DNA of 37,210 bases from Thermoplasmatota archaeon (lineage in GTDB: Archaea > Thermoplasmatota > Penumbrarchaeia > JANQNL01): assembly GCA_028279585.1 (NCBI GenBank), contig JANQNL010000034.1, positions 1 to 37,210 of the forward strand, written 5' to 3'. The notes under the pieces are model-generated. The model saw only the letters and a list, made by a program, of their open reading frames with translations, did no database searches and was not told the origin of the DNA. Positions 1 through 7,562 of this stretch are shown here, in pieces. Each line of letters starts with the position of its first letter. The stretch's first letter is position 1. The position numbers and the translations under genes were made by a program.

Positions 1-831
1 ATGCAGCAATCGTACAAGGCAGGAGCCTTCTTTACGAGATTGAAGATGAAAAAGGACGATCCAGAGGCCGCAAAGGCCCTGGAGCAGGTGAAGGAAGCGG
101 ATGTCGTCGTCGTCGACGGCATCTACGACCACGCCCACATGGTCCTGGACCTTGCGGGGATCCCTTACGTCCGTGTTAGTCCAGCAGCCGTGGATAATTT
201 GGACCTAAGACAGGACCAGACATTGATCATCAACTGTCCAGGCAACATAGGACCAAAGGGGATCCGAAAGATAACCACCTTCGTCAATGAGGGAGGTCTG
301 CTGATAACAACGGACTGGACCCTACGCACTGTCATCGAACCGGGATTCCCAGGGCTCATGAGGTACAACGAAAGGCCTACTGGTGACGAGGTGGTTAGGA
401 TCAACGTCCTGGAGCCTGACAACCCTATGCTCGATGGTTTCATCGACCAGGGAGGAGAAAGGCTCTGGTGGCTCGAGGGAAGCTCCTATCCGATAGAGAT
501 CCTTGACAAAAAGAAGGTCAAGGTACTCGTTGAGTCAAAGGAGCTCAAGGACAAGTATGGTGAGAGACCGGTCATCGTGGAGTTCGAGTGGGGAGAGGGC
601 AGGGTGGTCCATATGATCAGCCACTTCTACCTCCAGAGGGCCGAGACCAGGGAAGCAAAGCACAAGGTCGCAGCAGCAAACCTTGTCTCTGAGGAGGAGT
701 TGATGATGGCACCACAGGAGATACAGGATTCAATGGGTGCTATGGAAGCTAGCTCTTACACAGCAGCCCAGTCATCGGTGTCCTTCATCTCCAAGAACAT
801 CGCAAAACAGAAAAAGAAGTCAATGAAATGA
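1..831 (+). CDS. Glutamine-amidotransferase-like (class I GATase fold) protein, possibly 5' truncated
   Basis: Function is not known. The first half has alternating hydrophobic strands and turns typical of ThuA/GATase1-like folds: VVVVDGIYDH near residues 35-44, a LIINCPG strand near 75-81, then GGLLITTDWTL near 98-108 and GEGRVVHMISHFY near 198-210. No clear Cys-His-Glu triad is visible, so it is probably a binding or structural domain and not an active amidase. The last 60 residues are low-complexity Ser/Ala/Lys and end in a basic tail. The reading frame is open from base 1, which happens to be ATG, so the real start may lie outside the window. It ends 9 nt before an ArsR-like regulator gene and probably shares its transcript. 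Confidence 0.6.
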   Translation: MQQSYKAGAFFTRLKMKKDDPEAAKALEQVKEADVVVVDGIYDHAHMVLDLAGIPYVRVSPAAVDNLDLRQDQTLIINCPGNIGPKGIRKITTFVNEGGLLITTDWTLRTVIEPGFPGLMRYNERPTGDEVVRINVLEPDNPMLDGFIDQGGERLWWLEGSSYPIEILDKKKVKVLVESKELKDKYGERPVIVEFEWGEGRVVHMISHFYLQRAETREAKHKVAAANLVSEEELMMAPQEIQDSMGAMEASSYTAAQSSVSFISKNIAKQKKKSMK

Positions 832-840
832 GGGTCTCAT

Positions 841-1287
841 ATGAAAAAAGGACCCAAAAAGTCCAGGGTATGGGTGCCGAGGAAGGTATCCTCGGTGGCC
901 CATCCCACTCGTCAAGCGATACTCGCATGCTTGGAGTCAGGACCAAAGACCACAGTGGAGCTAGAAAAGGAGCTCAACGAGTCAAGGTACAACCTGTACC
1001 ATCATCTTGCCAAGCTCAAGGAGGAGGGGTTCATCAAGGAACGTATTGAGGGTAGGACCAAGATCTACGAACTGGATACAAAAAAGGGTGAGAAGTCTGC
1101 CCAGAAGCTCAACCAGGAGATGGAGCAGATGACACAGCTAACCCAGACATACGTCGCACCAGCCAAGGAGCAGGAGTCCATCGAAGTTCAGGGAGAGGAG
1201 CTGAACGTGTTCCTGGCCTCAGTTGGGAAGAAGAAGGTTGCGAAGAAGAAGAAGTTCAGGATACTCATAGAGATCCTTGAGGAGTGA
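841..1287 (+). CDS. ArsR-type winged-helix transcriptional regulator
   Basis: This 148-residue protein has a winged helix-turn-helix at about residues 17-80. 'VAHPTRQAILACLESG' is the typical ArsR helix 1-2 start, 'TTVELEKELNESRYNLYHHLAKLKEEGFIKE' is the recognition helix region, and 'RIEGRTKIYEL' is the wing. No Cys cluster for metal sensing is visible. A helical middle (residues 80-120) could dimerise, and the C-terminus is Lys-rich. The ATG at 841 is preceded by a GAGG about 8 nt upstream. The gene lies 9 nt after the GATase-like gene and ends directly against the convergent gene at 1288. It may regulate its own operon; the ligand is unknown. Confidence 0.85.
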   Translation: MKKGPKKSRVWVPRKVSSVAHPTRQAILACLESGPKTTVELEKELNESRYNLYHHLAKLKEEGFIKERIEGRTKIYELDTKKGEKSAQKLNQEMEQMTQLTQTYVAPAKEQESIEVQGEELNVFLASVGKKKVAKKKKFRILIEILEE

Positions 1288-1608
1288 TCATTCTTCTTCC
1301 ACAAGATGCATCAGCATCAGCGCAGCGGCTCTTTTCATGGCTGCACCGTGAGAGGCTGGCATCTTGTAGACCATGATGTGATTGTAGAGCTTTTCAGCCT
1401 CAAGGACCAGAGGACTTGTCCTGTGGACATTGGCCTTCTTGCATGCTAGTGCCGCTTCGAAAAAAGCAAGCTCGCCTTGTGCAGAATCGATGAAAGTATG
1501 CTCGTTCTCAAGCTCCACCTTGGCTTGAGCTACAAGCTCCTCGAGCCTTTCTACGGACAGGTCTTGAAGTGTGTCGACCTTCCGAGGCCACTCTTCCACG
1601 TATACCAT
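1288..1608 (-). CDS. Small helical protein of unknown function
   Basis: This 106-residue protein is not recognised. It is predicted to be mostly alpha-helical: an N-terminal acidic helix (LSVERLEELVAQAKVELENEHTF) followed by two more helices rich in Ala and Met, ending in VEEE. There is no signal peptide and no metal motif. Its stop codon abuts the stop of the ArsR gene. The ATG at 1608 has no Shine-Dalgarno site, but a TATA-like GCTAATATCC on the minus strand is centred about 26 nt upstream, so the mRNA is probably leaderless. It is divergent from the alpha-glucosidase gene, and a long inverted repeat sits between the two. Confidence 0.7.
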   Translation of the reverse strand: MVYVEEWPRKVDTLQDLSVERLEELVAQAKVELENEHTFIDSAQGELAFFEAALACKKANVHRTSPLVLEAEKLYNHIMVYKMPASHGAAMKRAAALMLMHLVEEE

Positions 1609-1618
1609 GATGTGGACA

Positions 1619-1658
1619 GGTCGTTGAGGATATTAGCAATTTGCGTATCTCAACGACC
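1619..1658. promoter_or_regulatory. Inverted repeat between divergent promoters, candidate operator
   Basis: GGTCGTTGAG (1619-1628) and CTCAACGACC (1649-1658) are perfect 10-bp inverted arms. They extend by ATA/TAT after one unpaired G. The AT-rich centre contains the minus-strand TATA for the gene starting at 1608. The right arm ends about 5 nt before the T-rich TATA (around 1663-1671) of the gene at 1695. A protein bound here could control both genes. The T-run after the stem also resembles a terminator, but the position between two leaderless starts favours an operator. Confidence 0.55.
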
Positions 1659-1694
1659 ACTCTTTTTTTATCCCTGAAACTGTCTTTGTGCTTG

Positions 1695-3305
1695 ATGGCG
1701 GACGAGTACCTGTGGTGGAAGCATGGGTTGATCTACCAGATCTATCCTCGAAGCTTCTGCGACTCCAATGATGATGGTATAGGTGACCTTCAAGGCATCG
1801 CATCCAAACTAGACTACCTGGTAGAACTGGGTATCGACGGCATATGGCTCTCCCCCATCAACAAGTCCCCCATGGATGATTTCGGTTACGATATCGCAGA
1901 TTACCGTGGAATAGACCCGATATTCGGTAACAACGAGGACTTCGACCATCTTCTGGACGAAGCCCACAAAAAGGGTATCAAGGTCATTTTGGACCAGGTC
2001 TACAACCACACATCCTACAAGCATCCATGGTTCCAGGAATCTCGTAAGTCCAAAAAGAGTCCCAAGCGGGACTGGTACATCTGGGCAGACCCTGTAGGGA
2101 CAGGCCCCCCAAATAACTGGCTTGCAGCATTCGGGGGAAGGGCATGGGCCTGGGACCACAAGACCAGACAGTACTACTTCCACTCGTTCCTTCGGGAGCA
2201 GCCTGACCTGAACTGGCGTAACCCAGAGGTCCAGGAAGCAGTGTTCGACACCATGCGGTTCTGGCTGAACAAAGGCGTGGACGGGTTCAGGTTCGACGTC
2301 ATCAACTTCTTCATCAAGGACAAGAAGCTTCGGAACAACCCTCTGGGATTCTGGGGACCATACCCGCGTCCATACGACTGGCAGCAGCACATCTTCGACA
2401 GGGACAGACCAGAGGTCCACGACATCATCCGCGGGATGCGAAAGATCCTGGACGAGTATGACGAGAGGATGATGGTGGGAGAAGTGGTGGATGAGCAGAG
2501 AGACCCCGGGTTGCCTACGAGCTACCTAGGTTTCGGCACAGACGAACTACACCTGGCATTCAACTTCGCGCTCATCTACGAGAGGTGGAGCGCCAAGAAG
2601 TTCATGGAGCATATCCGCTACTATATGGCGCTCATACCCAAGGAAGGATGGCCATGCCATGTTCTTTCTAATCATGATTTCCACAGGGCCAGGAGCAGGT
2701 ATTCGTTCGGCAGGCACACTCTGGCTCGGTCCAAGGTCCTGGCCATGATGCTCCTTACCCTCAGAGGCACTCCGTTCCTCTACTACGGAGAAGAGATCGG
2801 CATGTGTGACGGCGTGGTGAAACGTTCTGAGATCGAGGACCCACTGGGTAAGTGGTATTGGCCGATCGTCACAGGCAGGGACCCGTTCAGGACCCCAATG
2901 CAGTGGACAGGGGAGAAGTATGCAGGTTTTTCCAAGGTCCAGCCATGGCTTCCGGTCAACTCGGACCACACCGTCATAAACGTCGAGTCCCAGCGCAGGG
3001 ACCCAGACTCGCTGTTCAACTTCTACAAACGCCTTATCAAGCTTCGAAGGGACACACCAACACTTCATGCAGGAGAATGGCTACCAAGGCGTTCTCACCA
3101 CAAGGTCATGTCCTACTACAGGGTTCACAAGGACCAGAGGATGCTTGTAGTCCTGAACTTCTCCAGACGTGGCCAGACCATCAAGCACAAGCACAACAGA
3201 CGGTGGGAGGTGGTCATGTCCACTCGTAGGTCTGTAGGTGACAAGATCACTGGTAATGTTATGATGTGCAGGGGATACGAGGCCACCATCTTCAAGGAGT
3301 GGTGA
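1695..3305 (+). CDS. GH13 alpha-glucosidase (oligo-1,6-glucosidase/HaG-like)
   Basis: Cytoplasmic glycoside hydrolase of family GH13 that should release glucose from small alpha-glucosides. The start is 'MADEYLWWKHGLIYQIYPRSF', where the barrel's first strand begins; the ATG at 1695 has a T-rich TATA about 27 nt upstream, so it is probably leaderless. Length is 536 residues, usual for the family. Catalytic residues are visible: nucleophile Asp201 in GFRFDV, acid/base Glu263 in MVGEVV, and Asp328 in SNHD, in the same spacing as B. cereus oligo-1,6-glucosidase. The long loop 'PPNNWLAAFGGRAW' and 'REQPDLNWRNPEVQEA' are typical of proteobacterial HaG-type (GH13_23-like) alpha-glucosidases, which suggests transfer from bacteria. 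No signal peptide is seen. Exact substrate is inferred only. Confidence 0.93.
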   Translation: MADEYLWWKHGLIYQIYPRSFCDSNDDGIGDLQGIASKLDYLVELGIDGIWLSPINKSPMDDFGYDIADYRGIDPIFGNNEDFDHLLDEAHKKGIKVILDQVYNHTSYKHPWFQESRKSKKSPKRDWYIWADPVGTGPPNNWLAAFGGRAWAWDHKTRQYYFHSFLREQPDLNWRNPEVQEAVFDTMRFWLNKGVDGFRFDVINFFIKDKKLRNNPLGFWGPYPRPYDWQQHIFDRDRPEVHDIIRGMRKILDEYDERMMVGEVVDEQRDPGLPTSYLGFGTDELHLAFNFALIYERWSAKKFMEHIRYYMALIPKEGWPCHVLSNHDFHRARSRYSFGRHTLARSKVLAMMLLTLRGTPFLYYGEEIGMCDGVVKRSEIEDPLGKWYWPIVTGRDPFRTPMQWTGEKYAGFSKVQPWLPVNSDHTVINVESQRRDPDSLFNFYKRLIKLRRDTPTLHAGEWLPRRSHHKVMSYYRVHKDQRMLVVLNFSRRGQTIKHKHNRRWEVVMSTRRSVGDKITGNVMMCRGYEATIFKEW

Positions 3306-3307
3306 CG

Positions 3308-3613
3308 GTGGTCGCCGAGTTCACAGAAGCTGTAGTTCACATAATTTCATCAATACCCTACGGTAGGGTCTGCACCTATGGGGGAGTAGCTGCCATGGCC
3401 GGAGCCCCCAGAAGCGCTCGTCAGGTAGCATGGATACTTCACAGCCAGTCCAGGAAGTACAATTTACCCTGGTGGCGGGTGATCGGAAAAGGTGGGAGGA
3501 TCTCCATCAAGGACCCAGTTGGCCACTTGAAGCAGCGGGATAGGCTCGAGGCTGAAGGTGTTGAGATCGTGCAGGGTGTCATCGATATGGAAGCCTACGG
3601 TTGGACCGGTTAG
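3308..3613 (+). CDS. Alkyltransferase-like protein (ATL), DNA lesion recognition
   Basis: A 101-residue relative of the C-terminal domain of O6-alkylguanine-DNA alkyltransferase. The family markers are present: IPYGRVCTYGGVAAMAG (residues 16-32), the SARQV helix with the Arg that flips the base (Arg38), and PWWRVI at 54-59 where an active alkyltransferase has PCHRV. The acceptor Cys is therefore Trp, the mark of ATL proteins, which bind O6-alkylguanine and hand it to nucleotide excision repair. The usual ATL motif is PWHRV; a second Trp in place of His is less common. The GTG at 3308 is chosen because AAGGAG ends 8 nt before it; GTG at 3302 is too close to that site. It begins 2 nt after the alpha-glucosidase stop. 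Confidence 0.88.
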   Translation: MVAEFTEAVVHIISSIPYGRVCTYGGVAAMAGAPRSARQVAWILHSQSRKYNLPWWRVIGKGGRISIKDPVGHLKQRDRLEAEGVEIVQGVIDMEAYGWTG

Positions 3614-4254
3614 TCAAGGACCAGCTCGAACCATTCCGACTCTACGACGCCAGCCCATCGCTTTGGTCCTTGAGGAGTTGGTGGAGGAGCAGATGCGGGC
3701 TCTTCCTTTCTCATACCTTTCATGAAACCAGCTTTCTCTGGGGGCTTGGGTTGGGGAGCTGGTTGTGGGAGATCAGGTCCCAGAGCCTTCCATCCGAAAT
3801 AACAGTTCCAGACAGCTTTCAGCTTGTATGTTCCAGCGTCCAGTCTGAACTCCTGATGATCGCCCCAGGGCAGCAGGTAACCTTCCCAGGGCTCGTTCGG
3901 CTGTTCAGGTCCGACATACTGACGACCTTCCTCGACAAGCTCGTATTGCTCGTACTTGTCGTAGTTCTCATAGAAGTAGAGTTGTCCCTTGGCCCTTCGG
4001 AACTTCTCCTTGCAGACCACTTTTGACCCATGCCCGTTCATTTTCGAGTATCCCAGAAGACCAGGAGGGTCGATAGGAGGGGTCGTTCGCCTGAAGGACA
4101 ACTGTTTGTCATTGAGGCCAGTGACCACCAGTGAAACAGGTTGGAGAAAGCTGTCCACTGCATACTCGTAAGTATCTTCAGCGGTGTTCCACAGGATACA
4201 GATGATCTCCTCACCTGCCTGTTCCATGGTCAACTTCCACGGGCACTTGTCCAT
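3610..4254 (-). CDS. Unknown protein with beta-rich domain and Pro-rich linker
   Basis: This 214-residue protein is not recognised. Residues 1-150 look like a beta-sandwich with many aromatic strands (SLVVTGL, LYFYENYDKYEQYELVEEG, TYKLKAVWNCYF). It is followed by a Pro-rich stretch (LPQPAPQPKPPEK), a second one (SAPPPTPQGPK) and a short end SEWFELVLD. There is no signal peptide or membrane segment. Its stop overlaps the ATL stop by 4 nt. The ATG at 4254 sits in the context CCGAACATGG, the mirror image of the divergent neighbour's start. One shared TATA box about 26 nt away suggests a leaderless mRNA made together with that neighbour. Confidence 0.7.
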   Translation of the reverse strand: MDKCPWKLTMEQAGEEIICILWNTAEDTYEYAVDSFLQPVSLVVTGLNDKQLSFRRTTPPIDPPGLLGYSKMNGHGSKVVCKEKFRRAKGQLYFYENYDKYEQYELVEEGRQYVGPEQPNEPWEGYLLPWGDHQEFRLDAGTYKLKAVWNCYFGWKALGPDLPQPAPQPKPPEKAGFMKGMRKEEPASAPPPTPQGPKRWAGVVESEWFELVLD

Positions 4255-4308
4255 GTTCGGACATGGTCATCCATCTATTTATGATAGCAATACCATGACC
4301 GAACATGG
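4251..4308. promoter_or_regulatory. Bidirectional leaderless promoter with mirrored start codons
   Basis: CCATGTTCGG (4251-4260) and CCGAACATGG (4299-4308) form a perfect 10-bp inverted repeat that contains both start codons. The only AT-rich box between them, CTATTTATGATAG (4275-4287), is nearly symmetric. It is centred about 25 nt from the plus start and 26 nt from the minus start, the usual TATA-to-start distance in archaea. Both mRNAs should therefore begin at or next to the ATG. The repeat could also bind a regulator. Confidence 0.65.
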
Positions 4309-4730
4309 CCATAGACCTCATCGTTGACGAGGACCTCATCGGAGATGATACGAATATCATCGGGACTATCGTCAAACCCACTGCTTCAGCTGCCATCCAA
4401 CCATTGTTCATGGAGAGCTTGAAATGGAAGGCCAATGCAGAGGAGATGACCGATGATCTGGGTGGTTGGCTCATCACGATCTCATCCGTTCCGGACAAGT
4501 CCTATGAGATAACCATCTACATCCGCCAAGAGGAAGAAGAATGGATAGTGGATAAGGTGAAGATGCACTTCACATCTGACATTCCAGAGTACTGGGGGAA
4601 GTGCTACCTGTTCACAGAGGTCGATTCGGGCGAGGTCACAGTGGGCCCACTAGAGGACCTACCGTTCGGAAAGTTCAGACTCGCCACGGACCACGGGACC
4701 ATAAACGGGACCTTCGAGTGTGCTCAGTAG
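4305..4730 (+). CDS. Unknown acidic beta-rich protein
   Basis: This 141-residue protein is not recognised. It is acidic and predicted to be mainly beta strands (WLITISSV, YEITIYIRQEEEEWIVDKVKMHF, GEVTVGPLEDL, KFRLATDHGTINGTFE). There is no signal peptide and there are no conserved catalytic motifs. The ATG at 4305 lacks a Shine-Dalgarno site and is 25 nt from the shared TATA box, so it is probably leaderless. It is fired divergently from the beta-rich protein at 3610-4254 through a symmetric promoter, so the two may act together. Its 3' end overlaps the convergent ADP-ribosylglycohydrolase gene by 7 nt. Confidence 0.72.
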   Translation: MAIDLIVDEDLIGDDTNIIGTIVKPTASAAIQPLFMESLKWKANAEEMTDDLGGWLITISSVPDKSYEITIYIRQEEEEWIVDKVKMHFTSDIPEYWGKCYLFTEVDSGEVTVGPLEDLPFGKFRLATDHGTINGTFECAQ

Positions 4731-5791
4731 GGTGGAAGGACCCTGCGGAACTGATGGAAGATCAGTACCCAGAAGAAGATGAAGTTACGTGGGGGAAGCT
4801 TCCACCACTCCAATGGCATCTGTTGTCCAGGCTTGCCTTTCTCCATAGACTTAGCCAGCCTTTTTCCAAGACCCTCGATCCAAGGCATGGAGCGTGGCCA
4901 CTCCCACATATTGGAGCGCCACTTCTTCGGGATACCCTTGGTCCCGACCGCTGCTCCAACGATCCCCCCAAGTATCGCTGCCGTGGTGTCCGTATCTCCC
5001 CCCAGGTGCACGACCTCCATGACAGCCTTTTTGTAATCATCCTGGTGAAGAAGCCACGCATGGATGACCACTGGCATTGTATGATACATGTATCCGCTAG
5101 GTCCCTTCTCTGGCCCTATCCGTTTCCAGTAATCGAAGGTGGACTCTCCTTTCTCAGCGCTCTTGACAGCTTTCCTGAGCATCACCAGGAGCTCCTTTCC
5201 ATCCTTACCGAGCTCGTTCTGTAACCTCTTGAGGAACTCCTTACCAGACACGTCCGTCCCCTGGTTGAACGCCATGTGTGCGGCTATAGCCACTGCGAGC
5301 GAGCCATACTCTGCTTTGAGGTCGGTGTGTGTGATGCGCGTGCTGATGCGAACTAGCTTGCGGAGCTGTTTGGGATCGTCGCCAAAGCACACTCCTAGGA
5401 TGGGGGCTCTCATGGCTGGGCCATTTCCTGCAGAGAACACTCCGCTCTTTTCCGGTGGGACGCCAAAGCAGGACTTTAAGATGCCACGCATGGTGGCCCA
5501 TCCGATACCGCCTGGTATGAAGGCAAGCCATATTCGGAGCCTACGTGCCAGTTCCTTACCGAACGAGGCTGGATCTCCACCAGAAACGATCAAGGCCTGT
5601 GCTGCCAACAGGGCGTGTTCGGTATCATCCGACATCATGCCCTTTCCGAAAAGGAATTTGTGGTCGTCTATCGTGCCGTAGATCTTTGCCAGCCTCTTTC
5701 GAGATGCACCTTCCGAAGGTAGACCTATGGCATCTGCCACAGCTGTTCCGATAAGAGAACCAACGATAGCTCGTTCAAGGGCCTTACCCAA
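4724..5791 (-). CDS. ADP-ribosylglycohydrolase (DraG/ARH family)
   Basis: Probable removal of ADP-ribose from modified proteins or small molecules, using two Mg2+ ions. Visible family signatures are the N-terminal helix 'AIVGSLIGTAVADAIGLPSEG', the metal-binding SDDTEH, a middle ITHTD followed by a Gly/Ala-rich helix, and the C-terminal metal site GGDTDTTAAILGGIVGAAVG. About 355 residues is normal for the family. The last 20 residues are hydrophobic (NFIFFWVLIF) and could tether it to the membrane, which is unusual. An upstream GTG at 5800 touches the GAGGAG site, whereas TTG at 5791 has an 8-nt spacing; TTG is therefore preferred. It is divergent from the FGE-fold gene, with a minus TATA (ATTAATATCC) near 5834. 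Confidence 0.9.
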   Translation of the reverse strand: MGKALERAIVGSLIGTAVADAIGLPSEGASRKRLAKIYGTIDDHKFLFGKGMMSDDTEHALLAAQALIVSGGDPASFGKELARRLRIWLAFIPGGIGWATMRGILKSCFGVPPEKSGVFSAGNGPAMRAPILGVCFGDDPKQLRKLVRISTRITHTDLKAEYGSLAVAIAAHMAFNQGTDVSGKEFLKRLQNELGKDGKELLVMLRKAVKSAEKGESTFDYWKRIGPEKGPSGYMYHTMPVVIHAWLLHQDDYKKAVMEVVHLGGDTDTTAAILGGIVGAAVGTKGIPKKWRSNMWEWPRSMPWIEGLGKRLAKSMEKGKPGQQMPLEWWKLPPRNFIFFWVLIFHQFRRVLPPY

Positions 5792-5887
5792 TACGACCAC
5801 TCCTCAGTTAGATATGGGGGTTGTCGGATATTAATCCAATTGTCATTTAAGGAAGTTATTTTTACCATATCTGTGCTACTAGTTAAG

Positions 5888-6601
5888 ATGCCGGGCAGTC
5901 CACATGTTAACACCTTGGAGATGTCGTTCGTCGAGGTTCCTCCAGGAGAGTTCCTGATGGGTCGTTCTCCAAAGGAGTCATCCATGGACAGGACCAACGC
6001 TGGAGTTCATAAGGTCGTTATCGAGACCTGCTTTCTTATCGGTACTCATCTGGTGACCAACGAGCAATGGTCCAGACTCATGGATCCTCCAGCCATGAAG
6101 AGGAACCACCCGAAGTTCCCAGTTATCATGGTATCTTTCAACGATGTCATGGAGTTCCTCCAGAGGTTGAACGAGAAGGAGGATACAGCGGCTTACAGGC
6201 TCCCGACCGATACAGAATGGGAGTATGCTTGTCGAGCGGGGTCCAAGGACACGTTCTGTTTTGGTAACTCCAGGTCGATGCTGGACGACTACTGCTGGCA
6301 CGAGAATAACTCAAAGGGAAGCATCCACGAGGTCTGCAAGAAGCGTCCGAACGACTGGGGACTCTATGACATGCATGGCAACGTAGGTGAATGGTGTGCA
6401 GACGTCTGGCATGAGACCTATAATGATGCTCCGGCAGACCAATGGGCTTGGATGGAGACCTCTACAGGGGAGTATCGGAGAGTTCGCAGAGGAGGGTCCT
6501 CATTCGTCATTCCGGATTATTGCACAAGCGCTGCTCGCCACAGGCATTCTCCGGACGATAGATTGATGGATGTGGGACTCAAGGTCGTCAAGGAGCTTTG
6601 A
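5888..6601 (+). CDS. Formylglycine-generating-enzyme-fold (SUMF1/FGE-sulfatase domain) protein, probably not an active FGE
   Basis: Single FGE-sulfatase domain of 237 residues. Signatures: FVEVPPGEFLMG at the N-terminus, LVTNEQWSRL, PVIMVSFNDVMEFLQRLNE, YRLPTDTEWEYACRAG, NDWGLYDMHGNVGEWCADVW, and RVRRGGSSFV near the end. True FGEs use two copper-binding Cys in GGSxxCxxxxC. Here the first is Val207 and only the second, Cys212, remains, and the usual GFR end is GLKVV. So the fold is kept and the oxidase chemistry is probably lost, as in many family members that act in binding roles. The ATG at 5888 lies about 28 nt after TTATTTTTA, so the transcript is probably leaderless. It is the first gene of the operon running to 10753. 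Confidence 0.88.
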   Translation: MPGSPHVNTLEMSFVEVPPGEFLMGRSPKESSMDRTNAGVHKVVIETCFLIGTHLVTNEQWSRLMDPPAMKRNHPKFPVIMVSFNDVMEFLQRLNEKEDTAAYRLPTDTEWEYACRAGSKDTFCFGNSRSMLDDYCWHENNSKGSIHEVCKKRPNDWGLYDMHGNVGEWCADVWHETYNDAPADQWAWMETSTGEYRRVRRGGSSFVIPDYCTSAARHRHSPDDRLMDVGLKVVKEL

Positions 6602-6651
6602 ACATAGATAATGGTTTAAACCGCCACCACAATCCTTTTGCAGGTGGTATC

Positions 6652-7560
6652 GTGGTCAATGGCACTGGAGGAACCCCCCAGTCCGGACCTGTGACCTTGG
6701 TTGTCACAGCCGTGGGCACCTTCGCCTTCCTCTTCACGCTAGTGTTCCTAGCCCTGGCCTTCTTCGTATGGAGGCCTTTCCACTACTTCATCGCCGGTGC
6801 ATATGGCATTGCGTTCATCGTCAGCTTTACCCTGACCCAGTATGACAGGAGGAACTGGGTGTTCATGCATGGGAGCCACGAGGGTTTCGCGTTCGACTTT
6901 GGCGTGGCTGTAAGCATGACCATTGCTGTAGGTTCCCTGTTCACAGGGATGGGGATGAAGTTCGTTTACTCCCTGCTTCTGGGACTGTGCGTGATAGGTA
7001 TCGTTGGGATCTCGGCCCGGTGCCTACGTTCCTTCCTTGTGGGGGAGAACAAGTTCATCCCCATCATTCCGTTCGTTCCTACGGTCGTCTGGATAGTCCT
7101 TACACCCTATGTCCATCACTTGCCACTTCACCACCTGGGATACTACATCGGAGCCGTGCTCCTACTTACGGCGATCACACTCCTATCGATGCTCTTTGGA
7201 TTCAACGCTTTAGAGCTGGCTACCCACAAGGATCCCGTCGATAGAGTGGCATCCGGTATGGCGATGCTGTCTGTTTTGGGTGTGGTCGGTGGGGCCATCA
7301 CCATCTACATGATCTTCTATGACATGCCCCACAAGTATGTTGGCATCATCGGGATGTCGGTGATCTTGGTCATAATGCTCGTTGGAGCGTTCTTGACAAT
7401 CATGAAGGTCGGAAAACGTGTCCAGGAGCAGAGGGCCAACGACTTCAGGTACAGGACCTATGACCCAAGTGACCTAAGGGTCAACGTCCCCAAGGCCCCA
7501 CATGCACCTCCATCCATCCCTCAACATAAGCGTCCGAGGAAGAAGAAGGTGGTCAGATAG
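6652..7560 (+). CDS. Multi-pass membrane protein of unknown function, paralogue 1
   Basis: About 302 residues, with roughly eight hydrophobic segments (first at about residues 15-40, 'LVVTAVGTFAFLFTLVFLALAFF') and a basic, Pro-rich cytoplasmic tail ending PRKKKVVR. It is clearly related to the next gene: both carry FxVWRPFxxFIAGxY, a NWxF or DWTF loop, GxxxRCxRxFxVG, an APY/TPY...HLP segment and a 'L.L.T.KDP' loop. The frame is open from a TTG at 6598 that overlaps the previous stop. GTG at 6652 is chosen because AGGTGG lies just upstream and the region before it is not hydrophobic; this start is uncertain. It may be a transport or sensing membrane component of the operon. Confidence 0.72.
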   Translation: MVNGTGGTPQSGPVTLVVTAVGTFAFLFTLVFLALAFFVWRPFHYFIAGAYGIAFIVSFTLTQYDRRNWVFMHGSHEGFAFDFGVAVSMTIAVGSLFTGMGMKFVYSLLLGLCVIGIVGISARCLRSFLVGENKFIPIIPFVPTVVWIVLTPYVHHLPLHHLGYYIGAVLLLTAITLLSMLFGFNALELATHKDPVDRVASGMAMLSVLGVVGGAITIYMIFYDMPHKYVGIIGMSVILVIMLVGAFLTIMKVGKRVQEQRANDFRYRTYDPSDLRVNVPKAPHAPPSIPQHKRPRKKKVVR

Positions 7561-7562
7561 CT

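Noticed and set aside
1661..1670. T-run after an inverted repeat read as an intrinsic terminator
   Set aside because: No gene ends upstream on the plus strand within reach (the ArsR gene stops at 1287 and a convergent gene lies between); position and distance fit a TATA of the gene at 1695 better.
1809..3068. Antisense frames of 173-203 codons inside the alpha-glucosidase
   Set aside because: They are shadows of codon use in a gene with intact catalytic motifs; no start signals.
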